Below, piece by piece: positions 1 through 9,782 of a DNA stretch of 64,000 bases; the stretch's first letter is position 1, and every line of letters starts with the position of its first letter. The position numbers and the translations under genes were made by a program. Source of the DNA: Sphaerolaimus hirsutus (lineage: Eukaryota > Nematoda > Chromadorea > Monhysterida > Sphaerolaimidae); assembly GCA_964036195.1 (NCBI GenBank), contig CAXIWS010000275.1, positions 98,260 to 162,259 of the forward strand, given 5' to 3'. Below the pieces are notes generated by a model that was given only the letters and a program-made list of their open reading frames with translations, made no database searches and was not told where the DNA came from.

Positions 1-589
1 CGCTTTTGTAACACGCTGTATCTGATCAAAATAAAGTACCTGAAACAATTCGAACCCCCTTTTTCAACACACAACTACGAAATAAACTCAACTTGGCTGT
101 CGACAAGTGGACGTTCGGCTACAACGGGAAACCAACCACTCTAAAGGCCGTTTCTCACTACGGTCTTGAAGCAGCCGGATTCGGTGGTAGAAGACGCTGA
201 CTTCGGTGGCTTCATCACACCCATTTTGCATTTTCTGTGCTCGAAAAAGTTGCCGCGGGGGGCAAGTTCCACCGCTGCAAGCTCCATGTGTAGTCGTTTC
301 CTTGGATTATTGGGCGGGGCGTCTGAACCTTTGAAGGGGCGTTTGCGAGAGGCCGAAGCCATTATAGTTACGACAATATTATAAATTAATTAAGTGCAAA
401 TTTTTTAGTGAACGGGGAAGGTAAAAAAAACTTGTGTGGTCCAGTTACCCGTGGGCAAAAGGGGTGCACGAGCTTCCTACAAACACACACACACTCTCAC
501 ACACGCATCACGCTTTTTCTACCTTTGTATTGGTTACATGGCGTGACGGCGGCAGTCGCGTTGGCTAATTAACAGGATACTAATTAATT
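1..589. other. Left flank of the LTR element, mostly unassigned
   Basis: On the minus strand this is the sequence just downstream of the integrase stop, so it should hold the element's 3' untranslated part and polypurine tract. I see no similarity to the 1648-bp LTR found at 10018-11665, so the 3' LTR is either beyond the window or lost. There is a short CA-rich run near 480-510 and an AATAAA at about 31-36 on the plus strand. The only ORF of note is the 73-codon minus ORF listed next. Confidence 0.4.
141..362 (-). CDS. Small hypothetical protein, basic N-terminus
   Basis: This 73-codon ORF has a true ATG. Its first third is basic with a nuclear-signal-like PRKR, followed by two Cys residues and a Ser/Thr-rich tail. 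It lies downstream of integrase on the same strand, where a third ORF of a retroelement could sit, but it could equally be the first exon of an unrelated gene or chance. I do not recognise it. The plus-strand ORF over the same bases is its antisense shadow. Low confidence that it is expressed. Confidence 0.2.
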   Translation of the reverse strand: MASASRKRPFKGSDAPPNNPRKRLHMELAAVELAPRGNFFEHRKCKMGVMKPPKSASSTTESGCFKTVVRNGL

Positions 590-1888
590 TCAGTCGTCGC
601 TGTATAATTCACTGTAAGAGGGGGGAATTAAATATTCACTTGTTGCCTTGCAGCGATCTGCATGAACTACGTATATTTTCCGATTGATATTATTAAATAA
701 AGTCACTAATGGGTGGGCATAATCAATACACTCATAGGGGGCGATAAAACAAGGCGCGAATTTCTTACTAGGGCCCGTTAGCTGTGTAATACGTGGCGTG
801 TACACGCATACCGCTTGCCCGCGTTGCACATTTAATCGACGCGTGCGGCGATTGGTGTAAAATTGTTCCTTCTGTTGCTCCCTTGCCAAAGCGGTATGCG
901 CGGCTTTGCGTGCTGTAGTCAAACGCGTACCTAACTCATTTATAAGGGCGCGCTTATGCAGCAATGATGGCAATGCCTTGGTGTCAGAGGGAGGCTCGAT
1001 CATACTCTCCCACATGGACGCGGCGGGCTTGCCAAATAGCAACGCATAGGGGGTGGTTAGCAGAGACGGGTGTTTCGATGTATTGTACGCATGTACTGCG
1101 GCGCCTAAGTGTATGTCCCAATCGTCATGTGTACGATTTACATAGTGAGACACTATTTCCATCAGAACACCGTTCCTATGTTCCACCATTCCATTGCTTT
1201 TAGGGGTGTACGCAAAAGACGTATGTTGGGTCGCATTCAAATATTGCAAAAGCTTGGCAAAAGTGCCCTCAGTAAAGCTGGGGGCGTTATCACTAAGTAT
1301 AACGGCAGGCACACTAAATATTGGTAAAATGTGCAATAAAAATGCAAATGACACAGTGTCTTGTTTTATGTCGGGAACGGGCACGGCAATTCCAAAACGA
1401 CTGCACTGATCAACAAATACCAACACGTGCCAGTTTCTGCGTTTCATAGTTAGCAAAGGCCCTATTGCATCTACTGCTATCACATCACCTGGCCTTTTGG
1501 CTACCTGGCGGCACACCATTTGAGTTTGCATTGCCGCCCTGAGACCTTTCTTTGCGTTGCACAAAGGGCATGTAGCAACCCAGCGCGCACTTTCCGGCCG
1601 CATTCCCGGGAACCACGCAAACTCCTGCAATCTTTCAAATGTTTTAATTATTCCTAAATGGCCAGCAGTGGGGTGATTGTGCGCTAATTCTAGCACAAAC
1701 GGGACTAGTTCAGACGGAATGCACACTGGGTCGTATAATTGTATACTGGGGATTTGGGACATTCCCGCTTGACGGCGTAAGATACCGTATTGATCAATAA
1801 AGTATGGCGCGGCACTATAATAATTATCGGCGCAACACACTTCCATTGTTGCGGCTATATATGGTTCCTCTGCTTGCAACTGTTTCAA
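590..1888 (-). pseudogene. pol (IN): Integrase domain of Ty3/gypsy pol
   Basis: Integrase inserts the cDNA copy into the host genome. This 432-codon frame shows the zinc-binding HHCC module (HPTAGH near residues 72-77, CPLC at 107-110) and the catalytic DDE core: Asp in IAVDAIGP (140), Asp in ILSDNAPSF (200) and Glu in MVEHRNG (236). A GP..F.AP-type region near the C-terminus resembles the GPY/F module of gypsy integrases. The frame opens at a TTG, not an ATG, because it is the downstream part of a polyprotein. It is shifted one base from the RNase H frame, whose stop is at 1890-1892. That shift probably breaks the polyprotein. Domain identity is very secure. Confidence 0.93.
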
Positions 1889-1889
1889 T

Positions 1890-3344
1890 TTATAAAACGG
1901 GAGTTACAGGGGGTAGTGCCATTATTGTACTGTGCTTAGTTACACTCGTCAAACCCGGCACTACTTCATTTCCGGCCCCTGAACCACCAGCCATTGTTCC
2001 AGTTCCAGGTGGTTCCACGTCTCTTTGCCGCTCGCGCAAGCTCGGAGACTCCGCCTCTCTTCGCCCACGAGTCCGGTCGCTGATTGGTCGCAGTAACTCT
2101 GCCTCCTTGTTTACGTCGCCTTGTTTGCTGATTGGCTGAAACGACGCCCTTCTCGCTGGAGCTACTGTAACCTGCTTGTCGTGGGGGATAGCGAGTTCAC
2201 GACATGTAACCTGTGCGAACTGCTCAAAAGCCTCATCCAGGTACTTCTTCTTGTCAAATACCACTGGTGCGTCTTGCCTTCTTGATAATGCATCTGCCAG
2301 TTCATTACTTTTTCCCCTCAAATGTTTTAATGTGATTTGATACGGTGTAATCGCCAAAGCAAATTTGTGTAGCATGGCGTGCGGAGTAGTCTCTAAATTT
2401 GGATTCATTACCCAGGAAATGCTCTTGGCGTGCCAAATAACTGGCCTGGCCGCCAAATAACAATGCCAGTTACGTATACTTTCATAGATCGCACACGCTT
2501 CCAATGAAATCGCTGGCCATTTGCTTTGTGTTGCACCCAACTTCCAGCTGTAAAAGGCACATGCATGCAGTACTTTTTCATCTTCTGCTCGTTGCGCTAA
2601 TACACCTGCGACAGCAATTTTGGAGGCATCCATAATAATTATGAACATCCACTTAGGATCAGGGAATTGTAAACACGGGCTTCCTAATAATGCTTCCTTG
2701 AGCTTATGGAACGCTTCCAGAGCCTTAGGTTTCATTGTTAAATCCACTGGCGTGTCACTGTTGTAGTTTTCTCTCGGTCCCGTACGTGTGAGATTTGACA
2801 GTTGGACAGCTAGTTCCGCACACCTGTGAATCATACGTCTGAAAAAGCCTATTGCTCCCAGAAATCCCTTGACCTCCTTAACAGTGGTGGGTACCGGCCA
2901 GTCCTGAATTATGTGTTGCTTGTCATCCGGCATGCACACGCCGTCACGCCCAATCTTGAATCTCAGAAAGCGTACTGCCGTGACGCGTGCGAAAAAACAC
3001 TTTTTTGGACTAATTTTGAAATTATTTTTAATTAATAGTTCCAACACTTGCCCTATATTGTATAACTGTGTGTCCCACATTGCGCTGTAAATTAATAAAT
3101 CATCAATGTATGATAAAACATTTCGATGAATTAATCTGGCCATAGCCAATTCAAAACAGCGTTGCGCTAAATTGGGGGAGCATTTTAATCCCATTGGTAA
3201 ACGTTTCAGTTGGAATTGCCCAAAAATATTTCTAAATGATGTAATGTGTCGGTCATCGGGATGCAAAGCAATGTTATAGAAAGCTTGGTTTATGTCGGCG
3301 CTGCTAAAAATACTTGCAGCTACATAAAGATTTGACGGTTTCAT
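1890..3344 (-). pseudogene. pol (RT-RH): RT palm/thumb and RNase H of Ty3/gypsy pol
   Basis: This frame carries the second half of reverse transcriptase. FSSADINQAFYNI is present near the start, LPMGLKCSP at about 49-57, and the catalytic YIDD at residues 79-82. RNase H follows with MDAS (Asp 239), SLEACA (Glu 282) and ADALSR (Asp 351). The usual TDH motif of gypsy RNase H reads WHA here, so one metal-binding Asp may be lost. A basic, Arg/Ser/Pro-rich linker of about 120 residues precedes integrase. The start overlaps the end of the upstream RT frame by 41 bases in a different frame, so the RT domain itself is split. That argues for decay rather than programmed frameshifting. Confidence 0.92.
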
Positions 3345-3804
3345 TAAAGCGGGGTAATGGAAATTGGGGGGCGTGCAAAACAGCGTTCAAGCGTCTGTAG
3401 TCAATTACCAACCGCTTTGACCCATCTGGTTTGGAAACTACTAACGTGGGGGCACAATACGGGCTCGTACTGGGTTCCACAATGTCATGCTCAATGAGGC
3501 ATCTCAAATGATTTTCTAAGTATTGCTGATCATCCAAACTCAATCGATACATTCTGCAGGCAATTGGTTTTTTGTCCACTAATTGCAATCGATAGTCCAC
3601 TAATTCACTGTAGCCGATATCATACTTGTGTTGCGCAAAAGCTTCTTTATATTGCAAAATTACCTTTCTCAGTTCCTCCCGTTGTTCGCCTGTCAATGTT
3701 TCCGGCACTGTGAATTCCATCACGTGTCCGTCCGGGCACACAACCTGTAGAGGGGGCCCTAATTTGTCTTTGGCCACCTTGGGAGGGGGTTCAGTCACTT
3801 GCAC
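3304..3804 (-). pseudogene. pol (RT): N-terminal half of Ty3/gypsy reverse transcriptase
   Basis: This 166-codon frame holds the RT fingers region. It has the connection from protease (GEQREELRKVIL..YKEAFAQ), the PIACRMYRLS stretch, IVEPSTSPYCAPTLVVSKPDG, and LVIDYRRLNA near the C-terminus, all standard for gypsy RT. It stops where the palm continues in another frame from 3344. Its ATG is probably not a real start, since protease lies just upstream in a third frame ending at 3820. Together with the next two frames it makes one inactivated pol. Confidence 0.92.
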
Positions 3805-3819
3805 TTGCTTGCATACGTC

Positions 3820-6027
3820 TCAATCATAGCATTGCTGCACCCACTCTGCCGGGGGGTCTCCACGTTTCACCTTCAACACGCAGTCCATGGGTTCGACTAC
3901 AGCAATGCGCTGCCCTACCTGTAACACCACAGGTTGATTTTGCACATTCACACACCTTACTTGGAAAACAGGTGCACTGGTTTCATAAGCCGCCAATGCA
4001 GCCATAACTCCACAGCGCTCGCCTACCGTATCCAGTCCCATGACAGTGAATAGAGTTTTGTCCAAAGGGGCAGATAGGTTTGCCGTCACAAGTGCTTTGT
4101 GTCTAGCCAAAATTTCTATTTTTTCATTCACGATGGCGTAAATTCTGCGCTGTTGAACTTCCGGGTCTGGGTTGTCGAATGGAATTACTGCTTGAGCCGT
4201 GGGGATTCTCAGCTCCCTCGCTGGTAAATCCACTACCATGTGCCGCAATACATCTGTGCCAATTAAAATTTCACCAGCCAATCCATTTACTGCCTGAAAC
4301 ACAATTCTGAAGGTATGACTCCCCATTGTTACAGGTATTTCCATCTGTCCCAGTACCAAAAGTTTTGAATCAGCTGCACACCTGAGGGCTCCAATCGGTG
4401 ATACTTCATCATGCTTAGTAGCCTTTTCCTTGTGTCGCATCAACACGTCTCTGTTACACAATGAACGCATGGCGCCGGTGTCCAATAGGCATCTCTGATA
4501 TTCCCTCCCATCAATCATTATGGTAATTGACGGGCTGTAGTACACATGCACAATTTCTTCCCATCGATTGGCCACTGGATGAATATTATCTCTCTCTTCC
4601 GGTGAGAACGTAATCATGCAAACCGATTCTTCTTCCAGATCTCGTTTTTTGTTTATACTGTATTGAATAGCGGGGAAACAACGCGAGCCCGTGAGTGCGG
4701 GCATGCCACTTGGCATTCCCACGCACGGGTTAATTATAGTATGCACTCTCACCTGTTCGCTAGGGCGATCCTCAGCTAGCTCAATGATCATTTTTGACTT
4801 TCCATCTTCCTTTGATCGTTTCTTGATTTTCTCCTTCGCTTGGTTCACCAAAGTCACAGCCATTTCCGGCGCAGCAGCCATGAGCGTGGCTAGCAAGTAT
4901 TGCATGGTCACCAGTGTACACACCAAGTAGATCCATATTTGCAGCCAAGTGTGCCACGTGTCAAAATCCCACCACCCTAGTGCCAAAACTGACTTTGCCA
5001 AGGTGCGGTGCTGCTGTACGTGTGATTCCACTTTCGGCTCCGCCCCCTGCGTAATTTGTTGCACAATTGAGTATGCTTGCCACACGTCATTCAAAGTGGT
5101 TGTCGGCAGCAGCTCTGACAAATTATACATGGTTGTTGCGGCAAAGATCTGATGGTGTACATCTTTAGCCTTTTCCTGTTGCCATTTCTGCGGGAAACTG
5201 TGTGTGTTATACATGGGTAGATGCTCCAAACCGCCCACTTCCGGTAGATATTTATACCATTGTCCGCTTAACATTACCACATGGTTGTGAGCATTTGTGC
5301 ATGATCCCGGGATCGCTTGAAAATGCAAAATGTTTGTCAACCTGTTCATGTGCAACGTCACATTCTGCCCATGTACACGCACTTGTACGGGTACCGTTTC
5401 ATAACATTCTGAGGACTTTTCCTCTTTCATTATTTCGTATGTCTTGACCGCAAAACATTTGTGGACCAGAAATCCATCCGGCACGGGTTTGGCAATTTTT
5501 TCATTGTCATTCATGTACCAGCGAGCTGTCGTAGTTGCGTGTTCATTCATAGCCAGATGTACAAATTCTTGAAAATGCTGCACGTTTTTGCAAGTAGCCA
5601 CTGCCTGGGCGCGCATGGTTTGTTCTGCAGTTTCATACACAGCCTGCATGCTGGCCGCCAACTGTCCTGCACTCACTATCCCTAGCGTGGGTCGGGCTTG
5701 CGCTCTTTTTTGTCTGACACGTCGTATCACTGCTTTCTCAAATGGCGCCACCACGATGTCCTGGTCGGACTTCCATAATTTGATGCCGCATGAGTCGACC
5801 TCTTCATGTGCTCTGAAAGATAGTGATAGCGTGTGATCATTTGCTAACCAGATATTCTGTCTAATGCGTCCATGCATTTCGCGCCATTTTTTGTATGGGC
5901 ATTCCGCCTTCGGGTTCGGTTTCCATGTTAATTGGCTACCGTCCTCCAGTGTGCATGCACCCATTTCATAATTGCACTTGCTTACCTTGCCCAGCGTACT
6001 TTGCATGGTACTGGCTCTGTATCTCAT
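3820..6027 (-). CDS. Envelope-like C-terminal region with membrane segment, fused to retroviral aspartic protease
   Basis: This 735-codon frame joins two modules. Residues 1-390 look like the lower part of a viral-type glycoprotein. There are Cys at 18, 25, 43, 80, 146, 191, 208 and 243 and a furin-like RQKR at 105-108. A Gly/Ala-rich, helix-prone stretch (113-160) follows, then sequons at 222 (NVT) and 302 (NLS). A Trp-rich pre-membrane stretch at 352-365 runs into a hydrophobic segment at about 361-386, with a basic tail KEKIKKRSK after it. Residues about 495-600 are an aspartic protease with LLDTGA (Asp 516) and ILIGTDVL (586-594). The protease call is firm. The envelope call is inference from architecture, and I could not assign a glycoprotein family. 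Upstream envelope-like pieces at 6024-6754 are in other frames. Confidence 0.75.
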   Translation of the reverse strand: MRYRASTMQSTLGKVSKCNYEMGACTLEDGSQLTWKPNPKAECPYKKWREMHGRIRQNIWLANDHTLSLSFRAHEEVDSCGIKLWKSDQDIVVAPFEKAVIRRVRQKRAQARPTLGIVSAGQLAASMQAVYETAEQTMRAQAVATCKNVQHFQEFVHLAMNEHATTTARWYMNDNEKIAKPVPDGFLVHKCFAVKTYEIMKEEKSSECYETVPVQVRVHGQNVTLHMNRLTNILHFQAIPGSCTNAHNHVVMLSGQWYKYLPEVGGLEHLPMYNTHSFPQKWQQEKAKDVHHQIFAATTMYNLSELLPTTTLNDVWQAYSIVQQITQGAEPKVESHVQQHRTLAKSVLALGWWDFDTWHTWLQIWIYLVCTLVTMQYLLATLMAAAPEMAVTLVNQAKEKIKKRSKEDGKSKMIIELAEDRPSEQVRVHTIINPCVGMPSGMPALTGSRCFPAIQYSINKKRDLEEESVCMITFSPEERDNIHPVANRWEEIVHVYYSPSITIMIDGREYQRCLLDTGAMRSLCNRDVLMRHKEKATKHDEVSPIGALRCAADSKLLVLGQMEIPVTMGSHTFRIVFQAVNGLAGEILIGTDVLRHMVVDLPARELRIPTAQAVIPFDNPDPEVQQRRIYAIVNEKIEILARHKALVTANLSAPLDKTLFTVMGLDTVGERCGVMAALAAYETSAPVFQVRCVNVQNQPVVLQVGQRIAVVEPMDCVLKVKRGDPPAEWVQQCYD

Positions 6028-6754
6028 TCGTACCTCTCCTCAAAAAAGTCGGCAGTGTGGTGTCGTTTCGGCCACCCATTTACACAATACAATCCATGCC
6101 CTGAATAACTCACATTGGTGGGGTATTGCGTATCCCATGCGTTATCTAGATCATTCACAGGTGTCATGGGCCCATCATTGCATTTGTGATATTTAATCAT
6201 CCCTTCACATTTGGCCGCGCCCACTGATCAAGGATTGGAATCAAACTTCTCCAGCGTGACATTGCCCCAGAAGTTTTGATACGTCCTCGCAGTCCTGGTA
6301 GAGGCCACACACCTGTAGGCCGCCGCACGGTATTCCACCATATTTCGCTTGTAAATTGTCAATGTCAACTTTTGCGGCCGTTCTAATGACGCAGTGGTGT
6401 CCACTATAGCCGTGCAATTTGGCAGGGGGGGTACGTATATAAATTGTAGTGGTCAGTCAAATTGCTACATAGCAATGGGAACGAGGGCATGGTAGTCACG
6501 CTGGCGCCCGGCAATAAGGCGAGACCCATTATAATTAACCCTATTGTCAACACAAAAAACAATGATTGTGAGACTTGGGGCATATAAGGGGGTTCCGAGT
6601 ATGCGTGCGGCGCGCGGCGTACCCCTTCTTCAGAAGACAAAAAACCCATATACCGGTCTATTTGGTTGCTAGATCCAGTGCGCGGCGGCAGCGCGGCCGG
6701 CGTGGCATACATAAAAGGGTCCAGGCTGATGTTCATGAGCATGTCCAGCGGCAC
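6024..6754 (-). pseudogene. N-terminal part of the envelope-like protein, frame-broken
   Basis: Two frames lie upstream of the 735-codon frame. At 6404-6754 a 116-codon ORF has a strongly hydrophobic, signal- or anchor-like segment (FFVLTIGLIIMGLALL) followed by Cys residues and an NLT sequon, as expected at the start of a secreted ectodomain. At 6024-6224 a 66-codon ORF has four Cys and an NVS sequon. Between them a third frame is open with more Cys and an NVT, ending at a TGA near 6225. The 66-codon ORF ends in an ATGA that overlaps the first ATG of the next frame. I read these as pieces of one ectodomain interrupted by mutations. Confidence 0.55.
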
Positions 6755-6817
6755 CTCAGTCAGTGTGTCAGAGTGATCATCTGCAGGGCAATTAGGCCAC
6801 AGCGTGCAATCAGTCTC

Positions 6818-7135
6818 TCATAAATCATGCATTCTGATCCTGCGTAAAAAGGCCAGCCAGGTGGTTCGAAACAGATATCCTCTTTTGGTTCGCATGTACG
6901 CCCATGGTTTAATCCAGAATTTGCGCTCCTGTGCAAGCACATACATTCCAGCTGTCCGCTCTGGTTCCTCATTTGGCTCTGGGACCAGCTCGTCTGGTTC
7001 TTCTGACTCTAATTCCAAGCCTTGCATCACAGGGATTAATTTATTAATGGGACATATCATCATGCATCGATCATCTTTGCGTACTCTCATAGTCGCTCCA
7101 GTACCACCGGTCACTTGCGTGGGGTTCAGCGACTC
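6818..7135 (-). CDS. ORF2 reached by a -1 shift at the poly-C run; acidic then basic short protein
   Basis: Just past the gag stop, the -1 frame stays open for about 105 codons after the proline-coding C run. It has a Glu/Pro-rich acidic stretch (ESEEPDELVPEPNEEPE), then an aromatic and basic stretch, and ends in RMHDL. Copy B carries the same ORF with the same frame relation to gag, but with a nonsense change. I do not recognise a domain. It could be a gag-linked extension, or the cytosolic head of the envelope-like region, whose hydrophobic segment follows 100 bases later. Confidence 0.5.
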   Translation of the reverse strand, partial: ESLNPTQVTGGTGATMRVRKDDRCMMICPINKLIPVMQGLELESEEPDELVPEPNEEPERTAGMYVLAQERKFWIKPWAYMRTKRGYLFRTTWLAFLRRIRMHDL

Positions 7136-9405
7136 TACGGGGGGGGGGGGGGGGGGGGGGGTTTGTTTACCTGTTGCATCAGTTGCATGTAAGTTTGCAT
7201 GCACCCATCCGGTCCCATAGCCATCCAGCCCTGCGGCGTTTGATATGCCATCATCTGTGGTTGCATGGGCATGTTGTCGGCCCTTTGAATCGTCTGTGCT
7301 GGCTGTGCAGGCATTGGCTGCGTTGGTTGCCACTGTGGGTAGGCATATTGCATGGGCATCATACCTGGTTGCACTGCTTGGGCTTGATCATTCCTCTGAT
7401 AACCACGTTGTCCTCCGCCGCGCCCACGTCCATTTCCTCTGAACGCTCCGCCGCCACGGCTCCTTCTGACATACTGTTCCCTTTGCTCAGGAGTGAGTTT
7501 AGGACATTTGTACCTAATATGCTCTTCAGAACCACATTCCCAGCACCCTTTGTCAAATTTGCGCGGGGGCAATTTAGGGGGGTCCCTATTTAATCCCAAA
7601 AGTTTACCTTCCAGCGCGCCCAATTGTGCCAGTTTCTTTGCTATCTCTTGATGCACAGAGTCAAATTTGGCAACATGTTCAGTCATCTTCTGTTCCATTG
7701 TTTCTAGCGTCTTATCGGCCTGAGATGGTAATCCAGCCATTGTGGGCATGTTAAGTGCCATCAACCTGTCCATTACCTTGTCAGTAGCGTTGGCAACCAC
7801 ATCCTGTTTGGACTTCTCACCATTATTCTGGCTCTGTTCCGCTTCCAAGAAGCTCTCCTGCGCACGTGTGTTGTCAACCATCTCTTTCCATGTGATCGAC
7901 GCCGTAACTTGTACATTGCGTCGAATTCCATTCCTCAATCCCCCATGGAATTGTATCATGCATGTGTCGCCACGTTTTTCATGCCCCATGCCTGGATAGG
8001 CGCGCTTTATTGATTTTTCCAAACGTACCACCCATTCCAGCACTGACTCATTTGGGCCCTGTCGCGTCTCAAAAATCTCCCTCTGTGCATGATGCTTATC
8101 ATTTGGATTTTCATAGAATCTCTCCAATGCCAGCATCATGTCCTTGTAATTTAACACACGTAATTCCCTGTATCGGGTGTTGAAAATAGCCCTTGCACTG
8201 CCTTTCAAAAATGATTTTACCAGCGGTTTTCGCTCCTGTAATTTTATGCGCAGCGCATCACATACCGTATCCCAGCTCCGTCTCCATTCCCTGAAAACCT
8301 CATTGGGTTTGCCACGATAGTAACCACATTGTTGCACCAAAGCCGTAATGACTGCCACATTGCTTTGTTCTAGTTGCCAATTTTGCCCCGGGTCCGTAGG
8401 CATTCCCACCTCTGTTACGGCCGATGAGCTCCTTGAAGACGCCGGTGAGGGGGATCGGGCGCGCCGCTGCGTAACAACTCTTACCTGATTCGTTCCGGCT
8501 GCCGAGGGTGGTGCAGCAGCTACCGCCGATGATTGCAAGGGCGCCGCTTGACCATTGGTCAGTATTATAGCCTGTTGACCACTAGCCAGTGAATTCCCTC
8601 CCAGAGTCGCATTTTGCAAGGCCTGATTGTGCTGTTGATATGCTGCCTCCAAATCGGCTATGTCATCACTATGTAGGCTATGATGTGCTTCAAACTCCTG
8701 TAGATAATGTTCTACCCTTGGTACTTCGGCCACTGGGTCACTCCCCCACAAGTTCATAGCAATTTTGATTAGTGCCACCATACACAGATTCCCTACTTCA
8801 CCATCTTGTGAAAATGCACCAACCGGTCTCGCCTTGCTCATCATGTTTGCCCATTTCTTTGCCGCTTCACATGCCTTTTTGGGCATCCATTGTGCGCAGC
8901 TCGGCGTCCCTTGCACCGGGTCGAGATCCATTATAGTAGCTTGATAGATTATCTGCGGTTCTGCGACATTTGCATATCTATCGGCCAACACCGGATCCGT
9001 CATCTGGTTCGCTCCGTTGTTTGCCATTCTGACTTTGGGACTGGTAATAATTATCATGGGGGGATTACTCGAAGTTTCAGCCCTAATTAACTGGCGTCTC
9101 GCCCTTGCAGTTGCGCTCTGCGACCACGACTGGTCACTGGATAAGTTTCGGCTACTGTTGCCTGACACATCCCTAGGCGTCAAAGTGCTCTTCGGTGGGC
9201 TTAACTGCAGCACTGGGGAATTGTCTCCACTCTGCGCCGCTGTCTCAAGTAGCTCCGCTACGGTATTTTCAATTAAGGGAAACTGATCTGCAGTAGCTTC
9301 AAGCTCAGCTGCAATCACAGGGTAATCACGTTGGATTAACGGCTGCCCTAGAGGCTCGCTGTCACCAACGTATCCGTCTGAACCGACTTCAGAACCTGAT
9401 TGCAC
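7135..9405 (-). CDS. gag: Gag of copy A
   Basis: This open gag frame of 756 codons makes the structural capsid and nucleocapsid protein. The middle holds a retrotransposon-gag-like capsid stretch (YRGKPNEVFREWRRSWD, then ETRQGPNESVLEWVVRLEKSIKRAYPG). A coiled region follows, then one CCHC zinc knuckle (CWECGSEEHIRYKC, about 7508-7549), an RGG-rich stretch and a Gln/Pro/Met-rich tail ending in prolines at the C run. No ATG lies in frame before about residue 117. The listed start is a GTG, so translation probably begins upstream through splicing or a non-AUG start. Copy B is more than 98% identical by eye. Confidence 0.9.
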   Translation of the reverse strand: MQSGSEVGSDGYVGDSEPLGQPLIQRDYPVIAAELEATADQFPLIENTVAELLETAAQSGDNSPVLQLSPPKSTLTPRDVSGNSSRNLSSDQSWSQSATARARRQLIRAETSSNPPMIIITSPKVRMANNGANQMTDPVLADRYANVAEPQIIYQATIMDLDPVQGTPSCAQWMPKKACEAAKKWANMMSKARPVGAFSQDGEVGNLCMVALIKIAMNLWGSDPVAEVPRVEHYLQEFEAHHSLHSDDIADLEAAYQQHNQALQNATLGGNSLASGQQAIILTNGQAAPLQSSAVAAAPPSAAGTNQVRVVTQRRARSPSPASSRSSSAVTEVGMPTDPGQNWQLEQSNVAVITALVQQCGYYRGKPNEVFREWRRSWDTVCDALRIKLQERKPLVKSFLKGSARAIFNTRYRELRVLNYKDMMLALERFYENPNDKHHAQREIFETRQGPNESVLEWVVRLEKSIKRAYPGMGHEKRGDTCMIQFHGGLRNGIRRNVQVTASITWKEMVDNTRAQESFLEAEQSQNNGEKSKQDVVANATDKVMDRLMALNMPTMAGLPSQADKTLETMEQKMTEHVAKFDSVHQEIAKKLAQLGALEGKLLGLNRDPPKLPPRKFDKGCWECGSEEHIRYKCPKLTPEQREQYVRRSRGGGAFRGNGRGRGGGQRGYQRNDQAQAVQPGMMPMQYAYPQWQPTQPMPAQPAQTIQRADNMPMQPQMMAYQTPQGWMAMGPDGCMQTYMQLMQQVNKPPPPPPPP
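7139..7161. repeat. G23 homopolymer (C23 on the coding strand) at the gag end
   Basis: There are 23 consecutive G. Copy B has A plus G10 at the same place (12155-12165). The difference is 12 bases, so gag and ORF2 keep their relative frame in both copies. Confidence 0.95.
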
Positions 9406-9464
9406 TCCAGGCGATATGGATGAGCTGCCCGCGCTCCACCCCAGTGTCCTTCAAAGCTTTGACC

Positions 9465-9474
9465 ACTTACCTGT
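9465..9474 (-). promoter_or_regulatory. Candidate 5' splice site upstream of gag
   Basis: On the minus strand the sequence reads GACAG|GTAAGT, a perfect match to the metazoan donor consensus. It lies between the small upstream ORF and the open gag frame and is conserved in copy B at 14469-14478. Joining it to the AG at about 9428 would put a true ATG (near 9505) in frame with gag. It might instead be the donor for a subgenomic message. Sequence match only. Confidence 0.5.
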
Positions 9475-9542
9475 CTTTCCTGCTTCCTTTCCTGCAGCTC
9501 ATCTGCTTGTCCCAGGCGCTTCTTCTGCTTCTGCGCTGGACG

Positions 9543-9782
9543 TTAGCTGCTGCGCCGCTGCTGGTACAGCCGGCGTCTTCCACTGACTAAAACTGTCTGG
9601 CGTGGGCCTTCGCCTCCAACCGTTGATAACCTGATTACCGGTGTATCCTTCGCTGTCTGCCCAGACCAGTGTTGACTTTCACTCTCCTCTAGTGCTTCCG
9701 GCGCGTCTGTTTCAGGGTTAACCAAATCGTTCGACTCACTGTCTTCTACTTGACCCTCAGCTGCAGCGGGTTGTGCGTCCAC
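9543..9782 (-). CDS. Small acidic upstream ORF in the leader
   Basis: This 79-codon ORF has a true ATG and an acidic first half (Glu/Asp-rich), ending in an Arg-rich tail. It lies in the leader between the primer site and gag. Copy B has it with a single residue difference (His to Arg), so it is either maintained or simply young. No known domain. It could be a leader peptide, or an upstream exon spliced from the donor just downstream. Confidence 0.4.
   Translation of the reverse strand: MDAQPAAAEGQVEDSESNDLVNPETDAPEALEESESQHWSGQTAKDTPVIRLSTVGGEGPRQTVLVSGRRRLYQQRRSS

Noticed and set aside
1-589. 3' LTR of copy A
   Set aside because: No similarity to 10018-11665 was found. Shared TAATTAATTTCA is too short to count.
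3304-3820. Programmed frameshift between protease and RT
   Set aside because: The next frame change falls inside the RT domain, so decay explains the whole series more simply.
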